Part shown: positions 1 through 11,573 of the stretch, piece after piece
How positions within the stretch are numbered: position 1 is the stretch's first letter
How the letters are laid out: each line of letters begins with the position of its first letter
NCBI GenBank assembly: GCA_963971575.1
Contig: OZ020616.1
Coordinates: 31,166,306-31,230,305, forward strand
Direction of reading: 5' to 3'
Length of the DNA stretch: 64,000 nt
Source: Liopterus haemorrhoidalis
Taxonomy: Eukaryota > Arthropoda > Insecta > Coleoptera > Dytiscidae
Program-made: the position numbers and the translations under genes
The notes under the pieces: generated by a model
What the model saw: the letters and a program-made list of their open reading frames with translations, nothing else
Told to the model about the DNA's origin: nothing
Database searches by the model: none

Positions 1-635
1 TACTTCTAGAGAATTCTAGAAATTTGTTAAATTTTGAAATTGCAAATTGCAAACATCTTTGACTATTGCAAAATGTTGTCAGACTTATTTGATATATTAT
101 TCTTCATTTGTAAATGTAATTTTACGATTAATACATGTCAAATTAACTTACCAATAAACATATACGTATATCATTTAGTATTCAATTACAGCTGTTACAT
201 ACCTGAAACAAATACAAAATAGTTAAATAAGAATTAAAAAACAGGATTAAATTAACAATAAATTGATTAATAAATTGGATGCCTTCTTATTTATTTACAA
301 ATTTCATAAAAATTTCCTACACTATTAGACAGCAACGTATATCCGACACTTGTTACCACCTTTACTGATACTCGTTATTGAAACCGTGCACGCAAGCTTT
401 TATACCATGCTTCAATTAATCAAAAAATAACAAAAATATATGTAAATACAATAGTTTATTAAGAAGGGCGAAGGAACAATCACTGAAAATTATGATGAAA
501 ATTATTGAGGCATCTAATTAAATACAATGCTAATACCCGGTTGCATAAAGGTCTTAAAACTAGTTATAAGTTAAACAAGATATACAAAAATACCTACAAA
601 GATCATGAACACAAAAATAATTTCTTATGTAGAAA
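1..635. other. AT-rich sequence, nothing recognised
   Basis: I see no coding frame with recognisable motifs, no tRNA-like promoter boxes and no terminal repeats here. Short open frames look like chance in AT-rich DNA. Confidence 0.6.
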
Positions 636-1740
636 TGTCAGGAGAGCAATAAGGATTTCGAAGCGGCGTAACCTGCGTTGACGCAATATTTATATTACGA
701 CAGATCACTGAAAAATCTCTTGAATTTAATAATCTAGAATTACTTTGTTTTATAGACCTACATAAAGCGTTCGGCACTGCTCAAATTAAGATGTAAAAAC
801 CCTAAAAGAAAGAGTACTACAACAGCTAATCCAACACATCGAAGACATCTATACCAACAACAGTGTAATAATAAAAACAAGTGGAGAAACCGGCGATGCA
901 ATAACTATAAACAAAGGAATTAGACAAGGAGATTCGTTAAGCCCTTTTTTGTTCAACTTAGTTATGGATTAAATTATAGATAACCACCGAAGATGGAATG
1001 GATATAGCATGGGAGATGAAGAGTTAAAAATCTTATATTATGCTGACATTGAGATAATATTTGCCGAAACCGATCTTTAAAGGCTACTTTTCTAATTGCC
1101 ACCACAGAAATAAAATATATGGTAATAGTGAAAAATACCATTAGATGTAAGCTAAAGGTGGATGGAGCAAAGATTGAAGAGGTAATACAAATAACTCACG
1201 TAGATGTTAACATCACAAGTAGCGGAATATTCGCAGAGGAAGTGAAGACGCAGCCAGAAAACGTGAACAAAATATAAGGGTGCATATATGGCACAATATG
1301 GAAGAACCTTCTGAAGGATACCAAAGTTAGAGTATATAAAAACCTAGTAAGTTCGATTATCGTCTGGCAGCAGAAACTATATTACAGACAGCTTACTGCA
1401 GAAGGCGAATGGAATCAAAATAAAAACTCTAAATACAGTCACCAATAATTCATTGGAGTGTGTAACGACAACGTTAGGACAATGCGTAACTTTACTCCAA
1501 CATGCAACTGGGTGAAGGAAATACGCTCTATATGAAACAGCAATATAGATCCTATGCACGTATGATCTATTGTCTAAATTGCGAGGGATGAAAGGATGAA
1601 GCATCTGTTCAGTCGTCGTAGCGTCGAAGCCCAAAATAAGATGGCGTGATGGCATATAATATATAAATTCCAGTTAAATGAACAGGTCGAAGGCCTATAA
1701 AGAAGATGAAGACAATAGATTATTCATTGACATCAAATTA
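636..1740 (+). mobile_element. Degenerate RTE-like non-LTR retrotransposon (reverse transcriptase part)
   Basis: Translating the + strand in shifting frames gives successive reverse-transcriptase blocks. A DAIFILRQITEKSLEF/FIDLHKAF block lies near 690-775. The fingers/palm motif GIRQGDSLSPFLFNLVMD lies near 913-968. The catalytic box near 1035-1050 reads YADI instead of YADD. C-terminal blocks (TIRCKLKVDG and onward) follow near 1139-1350. In-frame stops occur after GVTC-side sequence, after VMD and later, and several frame changes are needed, so the copy is dead. No 5' endonuclease region or clear tail was found, so it is a fragment. The RQGDSLSP block and the downstream arrangement suggest the RTE group. 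The clade call is inference; the reverse-transcriptase identity is well supported. Confidence 0.75.
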
Positions 1741-1849
1741 GTTGTATTCTTATTTTTAATTCGTTACTCTATGAATTATTTACATGTACTGTAATATCTG
1801 TGCGTAAACAGTCAAAATTACTTCTTAATTTGGGTGATGTTCTTTCCTG

Positions 1850-2425
1850 AAGAAGTTGGAACAGCTAAGTATAAAGCGTGTTCTACATTATACAATTCTC
1901 GTAAAATTTTCATACTTATTTCTTTGACTAGAACTTGTACTAGAAATAAATCAGTGAAATTGTAGAGTGTAGAACACTTTATGTAGTCAAGGTCAACTTT
2001 ATTCAAAACTAAATTTGGACAAACTTTTCTTGAAAGTATTTTCAAGTGGTATGCGCAGTAGACACTTTTAACAACAGTACCAACATTAAAATTACGCTTG
2101 TAAATATTTTGTATTACCACGTGTTTAATAGTGTTTTGTTGATCATTGGTTTGAATAAGCGAATATATAAATTGTGTTTTGTACGTAAATCAGTAATTTT
2201 ATCTAATATAGCTAGGTTATAAACACTTGACAAGATATGAATTATATTTTTATGTTGGTACTTTAAATGAACTGAAATACGTGTAAGAATTTCATTCTCT
2301 ACCAAAAAATTGAAAAATAAATTGTATTAAAACTTTGACAACTTCTAGTTCAAAGAAAAAAGTTTAGAAAATTGACGAATAAAGTATAATGTAGAACACG
2401 CTTTACTTACAAATAGTATTCACCC
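1850..2425. repeat. MITE-like element with inverted repeat arms
   Basis: A perfect 22 bp inverted repeat pairs 1872-1893 with 2384-2405. Its core reads AAGCGTGTTCTACATTATAC. The pairing continues inward, imperfectly but recognisably, through about 45 more bases to roughly 1938 and 2337. About 490 bp of AT-rich sequence lies between the arms, with no transposase motif. This fits a non-autonomous DNA transposon. Outer ends and any target duplication are not clear. Confidence 0.5.
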
Positions 2426-2429
2426 AGAT

Positions 2430-3720
2430 AGCGTGGACCAAGTTGTAACTATGTAGTAGAATTAGGAACATTTTTTTATTTTAACACATTTTGCTATGAA
2501 ACATTTATTGCCTCCTCTCCCAAGTTTATGATAATTTATAAGGAAGTTGTTCCAGATTTTTTAATGAAAATAATCAAGTATAACGGACTGAATTCTAATT
2601 TTCTAAAGGTTATGAAAATTAGCACATATCAAAGTTATATATTTTATAATTATAGATGAAACGCCCTATTAAACTGATACAGCGCCCTTTCTCTTATAAT
2701 ACTCGCTACACTCGGCCAATGTAAAAAACTCAAATGCGTATAAATATTTAGATTGGTTACAGATAAACATAAAGATTTTTTTCAGAAGAATAACCTTTTG
2801 AGAATGTGTATATGATATTTATGTTTGCTTATTATATTTACTAAGTTTCTATAAACTTGAGTCAAAGGAAAAAGTTAAATTCACACAGTTTCACAAAGTT
2901 TACCAAAGGTTATAATAATTAACACGTATCACGTAAAGGTATTATGTTCTATAAACTGTATTAAAGTTAGATTTGTTAATATATTTAAAAAAACAGGTAA
3001 CTTAGTGTTAATTTTACGGTAAATTAATATCATTTTCTTTATAAACGTCTGTAAAAAGTGATCCAATAACATTTAAAATTTTATAATATATATTGCTTAA
3101 TAAACCGAACTTATACCAATAAATTAGCAATAATTAAAATAAAAGTGCAAGTACTAGAGATTAGTAACTACTAGCGATTATTTTTATACCTGTTTAAATG
3201 TACTCTTGCCATATTTGCTGTACATATATTAGTTCACCTAAATTGCTAGAATTAAGAGCGCTAAACGAAATATCGCTAAAAAGTGCAATTTTAACTTAAC
3301 ATCAATAGAAATAGCTTTCGACACCATCATTCTTTCCATAACACCCCGCCTGACTTTAAAGCTCTCTGGATTATTTTAACTCATACGTATGTATAGTCCG
3401 TCTAACCAAACAAAAGCCCTGAGTTGGTGTGTACCTCACTATGATAATTCTGCAAGTAAACTTCATAAATATAAGTACGATCTACACCGGTTACAGGTTA
3501 TGTTCAAAAATTTGCGCTGTAAAGAGTAATAATGAAATAATTATTATCTATAGTACCCATACATTTATAATAGATATACAAGTACAGATAACTTTATTAT
3601 ATACCAAAAGTTATACCAATATAGGTCTGATTCGAAAAAGTTACATAGGTATAGCTCATTGAAAGAAAAATGTTAATTAATTTATAGTAATTTTTAGAAT
3701 ACATTTCCATTAATAACGTT
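2430..3720. other. AT-rich sequence with a weak duplicated segment
   Basis: About 50 bases near 2600-2650 resemble 2900-2950 (both contain AAAGGTTAT and a CACRTATCA word), suggesting an old local duplication or two related repeat pieces. No gene or RNA signal was seen. Confidence 0.45.
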
Positions 3721-3769
3721 GTTTTTTTTTTTTTTTAGAAATCAAATAATATCAAAGTCATAAATAAAT

Positions 3770-3930
3770 ACATAATGTAAAAAAAAAAATGTTCAAAATG
3801 TCCATCTGCGACTTGAATATATAATTGATTACAGTAAAATAAGAAGTACGATTCATTTTCAAAAATTTGAGGACTTAGACGAATTTCAGCATTACAAATT
3901 CTCCGAAACAACAAAGAAGCTAAATAATAG
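3770..3930 (-). pseudogene. C-terminal remnant of a Tc1/mariner-type transposase
   Basis: The minus strand reads SPQIFENESYFLFYCNQL followed by YIQVADGHFEHFFFYIM. An IFE... block followed by a ..V.GGHFEHL ending is the usual C-terminus of a common arthropod Tc1/mariner-type transposase group, often labelled DUF4817 in annotations. The catalytic domain is not recognisable upstream. A T-run on the + strand near 3720-3737 follows the end of the frame. The call rests on the short terminal motif alone. Confidence 0.45.
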
Positions 3931-4369
3931 TATATTATAATACGAGTTTTATAAGACGATGTTCTGTTACACGAGTTGTTAGAACTGCTCCAAAGATACA
4001 AGTGTGACAATACGTCGTATAAAACGAGCATAATATACTATTTTTTATGCTTTGCATCACATATTTTATAGAAATTTTTAAAATTTCATTTATAAAAAAT
4101 ATTGGAATACAATCTAGGAATTTTTGTGAAATGCAGTCACCATAGCAACAATTATAATTAAACAATTTCTATGATATCACAACACAACAGTAATTTGACA
4201 GATACAAAACAACAACCTTCTTTTTGAATTTTCTTATATTTTAAAATATTTGAGGAATTTCTCAAAATAAAAAGTCACCAAAAACAGTTTAACAATAGCT
4301 TCTATTGTCAAATTGTTTTCAGTGTAACAATGATATTATTGTGATCGCAAAGTATAAATATAAGTTAAA

Positions 4370-4520
4370 TCATTGTGCCAACAGCACTCCTGCTTCACGA
4401 ACCAAAGGTCCCATGTTCGAATCCCGGTCAGGACATGGATGTTTAAAAGCCACAGTGTAATTGGGACAGTTAGTACTTTTCTGCGGTTTATTAAAAAAAA
4501 AGTAATAAAGGAATAAATCC
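4370..4520 (+). repeat. tRNA-derived SINE
   Basis: A B-box-like core, GTTCGAATCCCGGTCAGG, lies near 4413-4430 and is followed by ACATGGATGTTT. The same B-box-plus-tail block occurs on the minus strand near 54625-54660, so two members of one SINE family are present. It is not a tRNA gene: the head does not close into an acceptor stem. Confidence 0.65.
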
Positions 4521-5600
4521 TTGAAGTCTGGCTGTTCCTCTCGATCTTAGGATTTCGTAGGTAAAACCAAGACACCCATATACCGGCACTCAAACGTATG
4601 TCTGCCTGCATGTTCATTAGAAATTGTGGCTAGTCCTAGCGAATTGAAATTAGGCATATACAAGTTCTTTGACTCGCATATAACAAAAATATTGGGACTT
4701 GGGTTTCTCTACCTTCTTCGGCACCATGTATTTTCTATACTAGCGATGGTGAACATTTTTTTTTTTTCCAAACGGGTTAAAATTGAGTTTGAAATTTTGT
4801 AGATTCAAATCGTGAGTCAAATATATAATGCGTAAATAAAAATCTGCCCCTTTCGGGTGCAAGTATTTGTGTAACTCTACCTGAGCTAGCGGCCTTGTGT
4901 TTCACGTGTACCTATATAATACAGGTATATAACGGGTAATAGTTAAATTTTATCTCACTATTATTGTTATATTTGTCTATTTCCATAACCTGTTTCGTGA
5001 ATGCGCTCGCTTGGACTCAACCTTAGTTATCTAAGAATCTCTCTTTAGAATCTTCAGAACTACAAAGATTTTCTTTTGTATAGGTCACTTGAAATCGACA
5101 TACGGGTAAGTGTGTGATCTGCGGGTCATAGTTTCGCTGTTCTACATTAATACTTGTTAGTTATTCGATTAGTTGATCCCTTCAACTTTTACGAGATCTT
5201 GCCAGTGGTCGACGAGTGTTTAATCTTCCTCTTTATTATTCACTAAAATCGTCTTATTTTTTCTACAATATTTGGATTTAACAGTTCTTAGATATGTTCA
5301 TTCTTGCGTGTACTCCCTTTATCATTAAGTGGAGCCTCTAAACTTGCCTACATCGCGGATGGTAAACTTCATTCTCGTGCAATATAACTCCCATTGTATG
5401 CTTGTTAAAAAAGTACTATATTATTATTGGTATAATTATCTGAAGTTCAATTGATTTTCAAATTTACCATTTTTATTTGCAAAGTAAACTACTTCACCTT
5501 TCCTTATTCAAACTCTTATAATAAAGACGTTATCAATGCTTAAACAGTTCCCAAAAACAGTCTGTATATATTTTTTGAGCGATGTGTTTCTTCGAATTCT
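4521..5600. other. AT-rich sequence, nothing recognised
   Basis: No convincing frame or element ends. A lone CAGTCTGTATA word near 5558 matches the terminus of the Tc1 element at 7043 but has no partner. Confidence 0.4.
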
Positions 5601-5607
5601 GTTTTTT

Positions 5608-6205
5608 TTTTTACCGTCCGCCAACATATATAAGGGAGGTATTGTGATCATACCGATTTTGAAATTTCGAGATTTCGATGGATCTCCACGAACTAAGGTC
5701 CCTACATAACATTTTGACTATTTTTAGCATGATTTCTGTCTGTCAGTCTGTCCGACCGTCCGTCCATCCGTCCGTCTGTTTGTGTACACGTGCAGAGCAA
5801 ATTCGGCTAAAAGGATTTTTATGAATCTTCATATTTAAGCTTCTGACATCAACGGCATGAGTTGATCAACTTTTGGTAAAGATCGGTTGACTAGAAATGG
5901 GAGTTTACTCGTGTTGAATTTAAGATTTTTGCGAATATTTAACAACAGAAAAATATTTCAAAAAAATTTATTTAACAGAAGTTGCTATAAAAGCAATAAC
6001 TAACAACTTTTATTTGAGACATTTTTTGATAAAACGAAAAAATTTTGATTTTTTTTTTAAAGTATCTATTTTATGATAAATAATATCTCTGTTAAAAAAT
6101 ATTAGGCCAAGTTATTTCTACTCTGCTGCTAAAATGTATTTTATACAAGTACTTTGTGATAGCGGTCGGTGCTGTGGTGGCCACAGCTGATTTTTTTCAT
6201 TGGTA
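5608..6205 (+). repeat. Dispersed repeat Y, copy 1
   Basis: This ~600 bp block is closely repeated at 19483-20100 (+) and partly at 18282-18455 (-). All copies share a segment with TGGATCTCCACGAA and CCCTACATAACGT-like words, then a pyrimidine-rich tract of repeated GTCCGTC/GTCTGTC, then GTGTACACGTGCAGAGCAAA. The two long copies end in GGTGGCCACAGCTGATTTTT. No terminal inverted repeats or coding frame were seen. The T-rich right edge could be an old retroposon tail read on the other strand. Class unknown. Confidence 0.65.
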
Positions 6206-7040
6206 TTTCATTTCACATGGAGTATACCGTCACTCAAGTGTTTCTTGGTTATACTTATGAAACTAAAAATTATTCACGGCAGTTAAATCAGCTAGAAAAT
6301 AGTAAAAATATAAAAACAGTTTATTATTTCTCTTCTAAATGAATAAATGCTTCCAATTTTACACTACATTTACTTGTGATAAAAATAAAGTAAAAATGAA
6401 GTAAAGTTAAAATCTCAATAAAAAAAAAAACTTAATTGGAAGAAATAATTATCGTCTACCGCCACCATAACATCGTCATTTTACTAATTCAAACACAAAA
6501 GAAATACCCACATACAATAATTTTAAAACACTCAAGTGGGTTTGTATCTGTAGGTTTAAATAATCAGGTGAATACAGGATGAATTATATATATACAAACA
6601 TGTATGAAGATGAGTTTTTCAAAGAATAAATTAAGTGGACATTATCTTCTAAATTCAAGGATATCCTGTTACTTAAAATGGACACATTTAATGGTATTCG
6701 AGGGCATTAAGTGATAAATGATATGGTTGATTTCTTGGGAGGAAGCGTGAGAATCCAACTGGAATTTTTACTGATAAAACGTCAAGATGTATTACATGAC
6801 TCATATGAAACACTGACTTAATAATTTCAAATTAATATGCTAACACGCTTTATTTGTCGTAAACATAAATAAAACATTATAACTGGATGTAAACTCTTGA
6901 GCAAGAATTAAGTGTGTTCAATGGACTTCATTCAAAATAAATGAGGTAATTTTAACCAGTGTCGGGTTAAAAGGGATACAAAAGAGATATAATGTGTTGG
7001 TTCAATCTAAAAAGTAGCGTTGCGATTATCCTATAAAAAA
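6206..7040. other. AT-rich sequence, nothing firmly recognised
   Basis: One 35-codon stretch near 6716-6820 reads like ordinary protein but is too short and broken to assign. No element ends were found. Confidence 0.4.
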
Positions 7041-7042
7041 TA

Positions 7043-7777
7043 CAGTCTGTATAAGACATACATGCTTATAATTCAGGACCAGACATGAGCACAAATAATA
7101 AACAAGTTTAAACATGATAAGAACATCAAGACCTAATACGCCCGATAATAAAAATTGTTTAGTTAGTGTTTTGTCTTTCAGTAATGCGGTTGTTTAATAA
7201 TGAGTGCTATTTATGCAAAACGTTTTGAAGAGGTATTTTTATGTACTCTCCCAAAAGGGCAAAATGTCCTTTTCAAGTGCAGCAAAATATATATACAAGT
7301 CAGTAGACTTTGTGAAGTATTTGGTGAAACGTTATAAAATAGATTAAAAAAAGTGACCACTAAAAAACAAGATAAAGTGATTTTTAACGTTTTTTAAAAA
7401 AATCCTACGTTATCTTTACGTAAATATCAGGCAATTTTGTTAAAAAAGAATCATGAAAATCAAGAATCAAGAAAATGATCTAGTTTTTACATAGGAGGTA
7501 CATGTATTATAAGCTTCGAATAAAAAACGTTCAAAATTTGGATCAGCTAACACGTCAAATACGGCAGATATGGATATCACTGCCTAAATATGCCGAAAAG
7601 CTGGTAGAAAGTGTACCGAAAAGAATCCAAGCAATAATTGATAATAATGGAGATTGAACCAATTATTAGGTAGTAGCGTAATAATATTTACAGTAAATTT
7701 TTTAATTATTTTTAATTTTTCCTTTTCTCTCTTATAGTTCGTCAAAAATCAACAAGGGCGTCTTATTATACAGACTG
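7043..7777 (+). mobile_element. Internally deleted Tc1-like transposon with both ends and TA target duplication
   Basis: The ends are inverted repeats beginning CAGTCTGTATA and continuing to AAGAC, flanked on both sides by TA (7041-7042 and 7778-7779), the target duplication of the Tc1/mariner superfamily. Inside, from 7200, the + strand starts MSAIYAKRFEEVFLCTLPKG, the N-terminal helix-turn-helix region. It later reads KQDKVIFNVF, then SLRKYQAILLKKNHE near 7410-7455. After a short spacer it jumps to the far C-terminus near 7540-7660, which contains RQIRQIWISLPKYAEKLVES and then RIQAIIDNNGD. The DDE catalytic core is therefore missing. The N-terminal part also needs frame changes. It is a non-autonomous deletion derivative that could have been moved only by an enzyme supplied elsewhere. 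Confidence 0.85.
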
Positions 7778-7779
7778 TA

Positions 7780-8300
7780 GCTTTCAAATTAATATTAAGA
7801 AGTATTAAAAACTTTTACTTCATCATGTGCCATCCACGCGACGAAGGTATGTTAGAAGCATACCAATTTTAATTTTTGACATTGAGCTAGGAAATAGGCC
7901 AATAGTTTTTAAATCAGATAAATTGCCTTAGATTTTGTCTGGAACCCTGTATCTTTCCATGGATTATAAGTTGAAGAATCTTTTATTTCTCGTTGCTCAT
8001 AAAATGATCAATGTATTCGAGATTTACCTTTCTGATATTACTAAATATTATTACATTAGTACTATAACAATTGAAACATTTCGAAACTAATTTTGAATTT
8101 ATTTAATTTGGTATCAGTGTTGTTTTAAACATGTAAGTAAGTGGGGTTCTTCTTAAATTGAATTAAAATGTTACTTGCGTATAAAAATGCCAGTATCTGT
8201 AAATTTTAGTTATCAAATGTTGCGTTACTTTTAAAAATAGAAACTGTCAACTAGTTACTATTCGGTGCTATAGAAACTTGTTTAAAAGACGAAAGATTTA
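7780..8300. other. AT-rich sequence, nothing recognised
   Basis: No coding or repeat signal was identified. Confidence 0.5.
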
Positions 8301-8301
8301 A

Positions 8302-8520
8302 ATGTATACCACTCATGAAAGAATACAATTAGTAAAGTGGTACAACATTAATTTTAGTTAAAGGCAAGTCGGTGATTTATTTTGTGTGTTTTCAAACATG
8401 TATATAACGGCTACGTCGATTTGACGACACCACTTCACTACTAAAAGACAAATATTTCACAATTTTCGACGACAGTGGGCTGAAGAGACTTCATGACTAA
8501 AGAGGCCAATTCTGGATAAG
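8302..8520 (+). pseudogene. N-terminal remnant of a Tc1/mariner-type transposase
   Basis: The reading MYTTHERIQLVKWYNINFS, then a stop, then RQVGDLFCVFSNM resembles the N-terminal helix-turn-helix of the same transposase group as the C-terminal piece near 3.8 kb (usually ...ERVQIV.WY...S...VG..F). Downstream only faint similarity continues. Identification rests on about 35 residues. Confidence 0.4.
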
Positions 8521-8699
8521 AACATTTTGCCACAAACAACGTAAGAGATAATTATATGCAGAATCAAGCAACAGCATCTGGAGTCTGGATTTGCGTTTAT
8601 TGCGTACCAGTATGGCACACTTTATGCGTGTCCGTTCGTACTGGTGTATTCCGCTGTCACTAAATGTAGTCTCAGTACTTCAACAGGGGGTTTTTTCTT

Positions 8700-9340
8700 C
8701 CCAGTCTAGGCTGAACAGCTGGCATAACTTGAGGTTACTTTTAAGTTTGTCTTATAGCGTTGCTTAGGAGCTCCCACACCTCTGCACCTTCCTTCCAACT
8801 CAGAGTACAGTAATCTTTTGGGTAACCTAGTATTTGACATTCTTATGACGTGTCCAACCCATCGCAATTGAATTTGGTACAACATGACCTCAATACTGGT
8901 ATCATATTTAGCCAAAATTTCTGTGTTAGAAACATAATTTTTCCATTTGACTCTCAATATAGTCTTAAGGCATCTTTGGTGGAATCTTTCTACAGTTTTA
9001 ATATGCCGTCTATAGTGACATCATGATTCGCTGCTGTAGAGAAGTACAGAGACTACAGCTGCCTTGAACATCTTTATTATAAGATGTAAATCTCGGCAGC
9101 TTCATATAGATGTTCTTAGAGCACCGAAGGCCTCGTATGCAGTCGATATTATTTGTGACACTTCATCATTAAATGAAATGTTGCAGGATAATATGCTACC
9201 TAGTTACTTGCAAGACGTGATATTTATTACGACTTTGCCATTTATGTTGAAAATATGAGGGCTGTTGCTATGAATATCATGTGACAGAGTGACAGTTTTT
9301 TTTCTAAATTAATGTTCAAACCAAAGTTTGTAGCAGCTGG
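8700..9340 (-). mobile_element. Non-LTR retrotransposon, C-terminal reverse-transcriptase remnant
   Basis: The minus strand gives the usual post-palm order. First comes FNINGKVVINITSCK with a broken YLGSIL-like block near 9260-9200. AYEAFGAL follows near 9130, then AAVVSVLLYSSES near 9060-9020. Next comes ERFHQRCLKTILRVKWKNYV near 8990-8930, and finally QLRWVGHVIRMSNTRLPKRL near 8870-8810 and GAPKQRYK. The frame 8957-8706 is open for 83 codons. Upstream parts need frame changes and contain stops. The 5' half and catalytic YADD box are absent, so this is a dead 3' fragment. Confidence 0.75.
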
Positions 9341-11570
9341 CGCGAATAGATTTAGTGCAGCCTATAATCTAGCTGTTGTTGAATGGAAGAAGAAATATAG
9401 TACTTCGAGAAGGTTAAGAATTGTAAAATAATTAATAACGATGGTTCCATGATAACTAACGGGTAAGGATGGCGTCTCTTAGCACAAGAAAAATTTGAAT
9501 ATTTGTTCTAGATTTTAAATTTTATGTTTGTTTAATAAATATACTTCTAAACTTTTATTCCTGCTTATTTCCTAAAAAAAAAAAAATAATTCATTTATCT
9601 CTACAATCGACCAATCTATGCATTATGTTTTATTTTAAAAGAAACGCATTAAACATTGCTGTCAATCAACGGTATTTATGGAAATGATAACTGAATGTTG
9701 CGCGATATAGTTTTATCGACAAGGATAACTCCTAAAAAATGTTCTCTATTTTTGATTTTAATGTACTTCTTGTAAAACTTCAACAAAAATTGTTGCGTTT
9801 CCCCCTACTCAGCTATTGTATGACATTTCAGTTCCATGTCAACTAATGTCACATTCGAGATAATCAGGAGCTAGCCTCCATCCACTAATTACTTAATAGT
9901 GGCTTGCAATATCAAGCACATATTAGATTCTTTTCTACTAAATATGATATATAACTTCCCGTTCTTACTTCCGGTTTATTAATTCTAAATATACATCCTA
10001 CGGCCATTGTTTTTATTCTACATCAGACCATCTAACTCACATTTACTTGATACACTGGACAATAGTCTATTTCCATTTCAGTCTCAACACGCAAAACCAC
10101 ATCTAGGTCACAATTTTCTATCCTATCAGCAACAAAACAAAAGAGTCATGTCACTATAAATATAAACAAACACTATATAACCAACAAAAAAAAAAAAAAA
10201 TTGAAAGGAAATTATTATTTTAATTATCTGAATATAAAAATCCGCACGTACATACAATTTCATAATAAGTAAAATTAAATGAAATATAAAGAATTAAGTA
10301 TGACTCAAACCGCAAAACGAATGTATTTGTATGAAGTAATATAGGTGTGCCCGAAGCAAATAGGCGTTCCGTAACAGAAGCGGATGACATAAGATTATAT
10401 ATTGATAAAACTTTACCTATAACATTCATTGTTATCTAAGAAACAATCGATTCAACATTTTTTTCTAAAAAAAAAAGGAATTTCCGAAAAAATCCTAACT
10501 TTCTCATACGAATATGTTAACCTATTCGGTAGATACAAGTTGAGGATTACGTAACAGAACAATGAAAAATGAAACAAACAACAATTAAGTCAAAGTAATA
10601 GAGTGGTATGTTTAACGAATTAAAAAAGGTAAGAATGTTTCTATATACCGTAGGCTTACTGCGAAAAGTGACCAAATCACATATTGACAAAGTTGATAAA
10701 TTCGTATTACAAGTACAAGTACTTCCCAAAAAAATTTAAAATAATGTCCATGTAACTTTGTAGGACAAATGCCGCATTCACAATGTCCAAATTATAAATT
10801 AAAATTAACGTTAAATTTGTATGTGGAAATTAAGTAGCATACACAATGTAAATTAAGAAATTAACATTAAGAAACTGACATTTAGCGTTGTACCGGTACA
10901 ACCGGAACTTCTATCGTCATCTAACTTGTCAGTGTTACTTTAAAACTCTATGAGAGACGACCACGATTTTAATATTCATTTTGTTTCTCTAACTGGGAAA
11001 GAAAGATATTTATATGATTTTGTTTGTGCGGAATACAGTAATACAAACGAACCAAGACAAGTATTAGTAAAGTATTGCTAAAGAAGTTTCAGAATCAAAT
11101 AAGTTTTGTAGTTATTTAATTATAAAAGTTATTTTTATAGAATAATTTTTGTAATAATACGAAGTATTTATTCACTAAATAGAATTCTAAGTCGTGTTAT
11201 TATAAAATATATGTCTTAAGTACAGTTACTTATATTTACAAAAGTTAAGGTATTTTATTGTTATGATATGAACTTTTTAAATTAGTTACTTTTTTTCCCC
11301 CAATAATAATTCCCCAATAACTTCCATTGAATATTAATTACTATACATCAGTATTAATAACATATTAAAAACGACATCTTCTTGTGACCGTTGTATTCAA
11401 ACGTTACTTCTAAGTCAAATATTCGTTAAATCATTGTCAGATCATTGTTATACTATCAGTTTACTTTAATAAACGCTTGGGTTAAAACCGTGCTCTTTAT
11501 TAGTATCGTTAAAGCAAGTTCAATATAAAAAGAAAAATATACCATTAGTTTTTTTTTTTTTTAACAATAA
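9341..11570. other. AT-rich sequence; LINE-tail-like A-run and one palindrome
   Basis: An A-run at about 9574-9586 follows AATAAATATA-like sequence and may be a retroposon tail. A perfect 16 bp palindrome, GTTGTACCGGTACAAC, lies at 10887-10902. I see no gene in this stretch. Confidence 0.45.
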
Positions 11571-11573
11571 ATT

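Noticed and set aside
4336..4617. 93-codon open frame on the minus strand
   Set aside because: It runs antisense through a tRNA-derived SINE (TGIRTWDLWFVKQ-type reading of the B-box) and has no independent coding evidence.
5555..5570. Lone CAGTCTGTATA Tc1-like terminus
   Set aside because: No inverted partner and no transposase sequence nearby; an 11-base match alone is weak.
6716..6820. Short HECT-like reading (VRIQLEFLLIKRQDVLHDSY)
   Set aside because: Too short, with stops on both sides and no further domain blocks; chance resemblance cannot be excluded.
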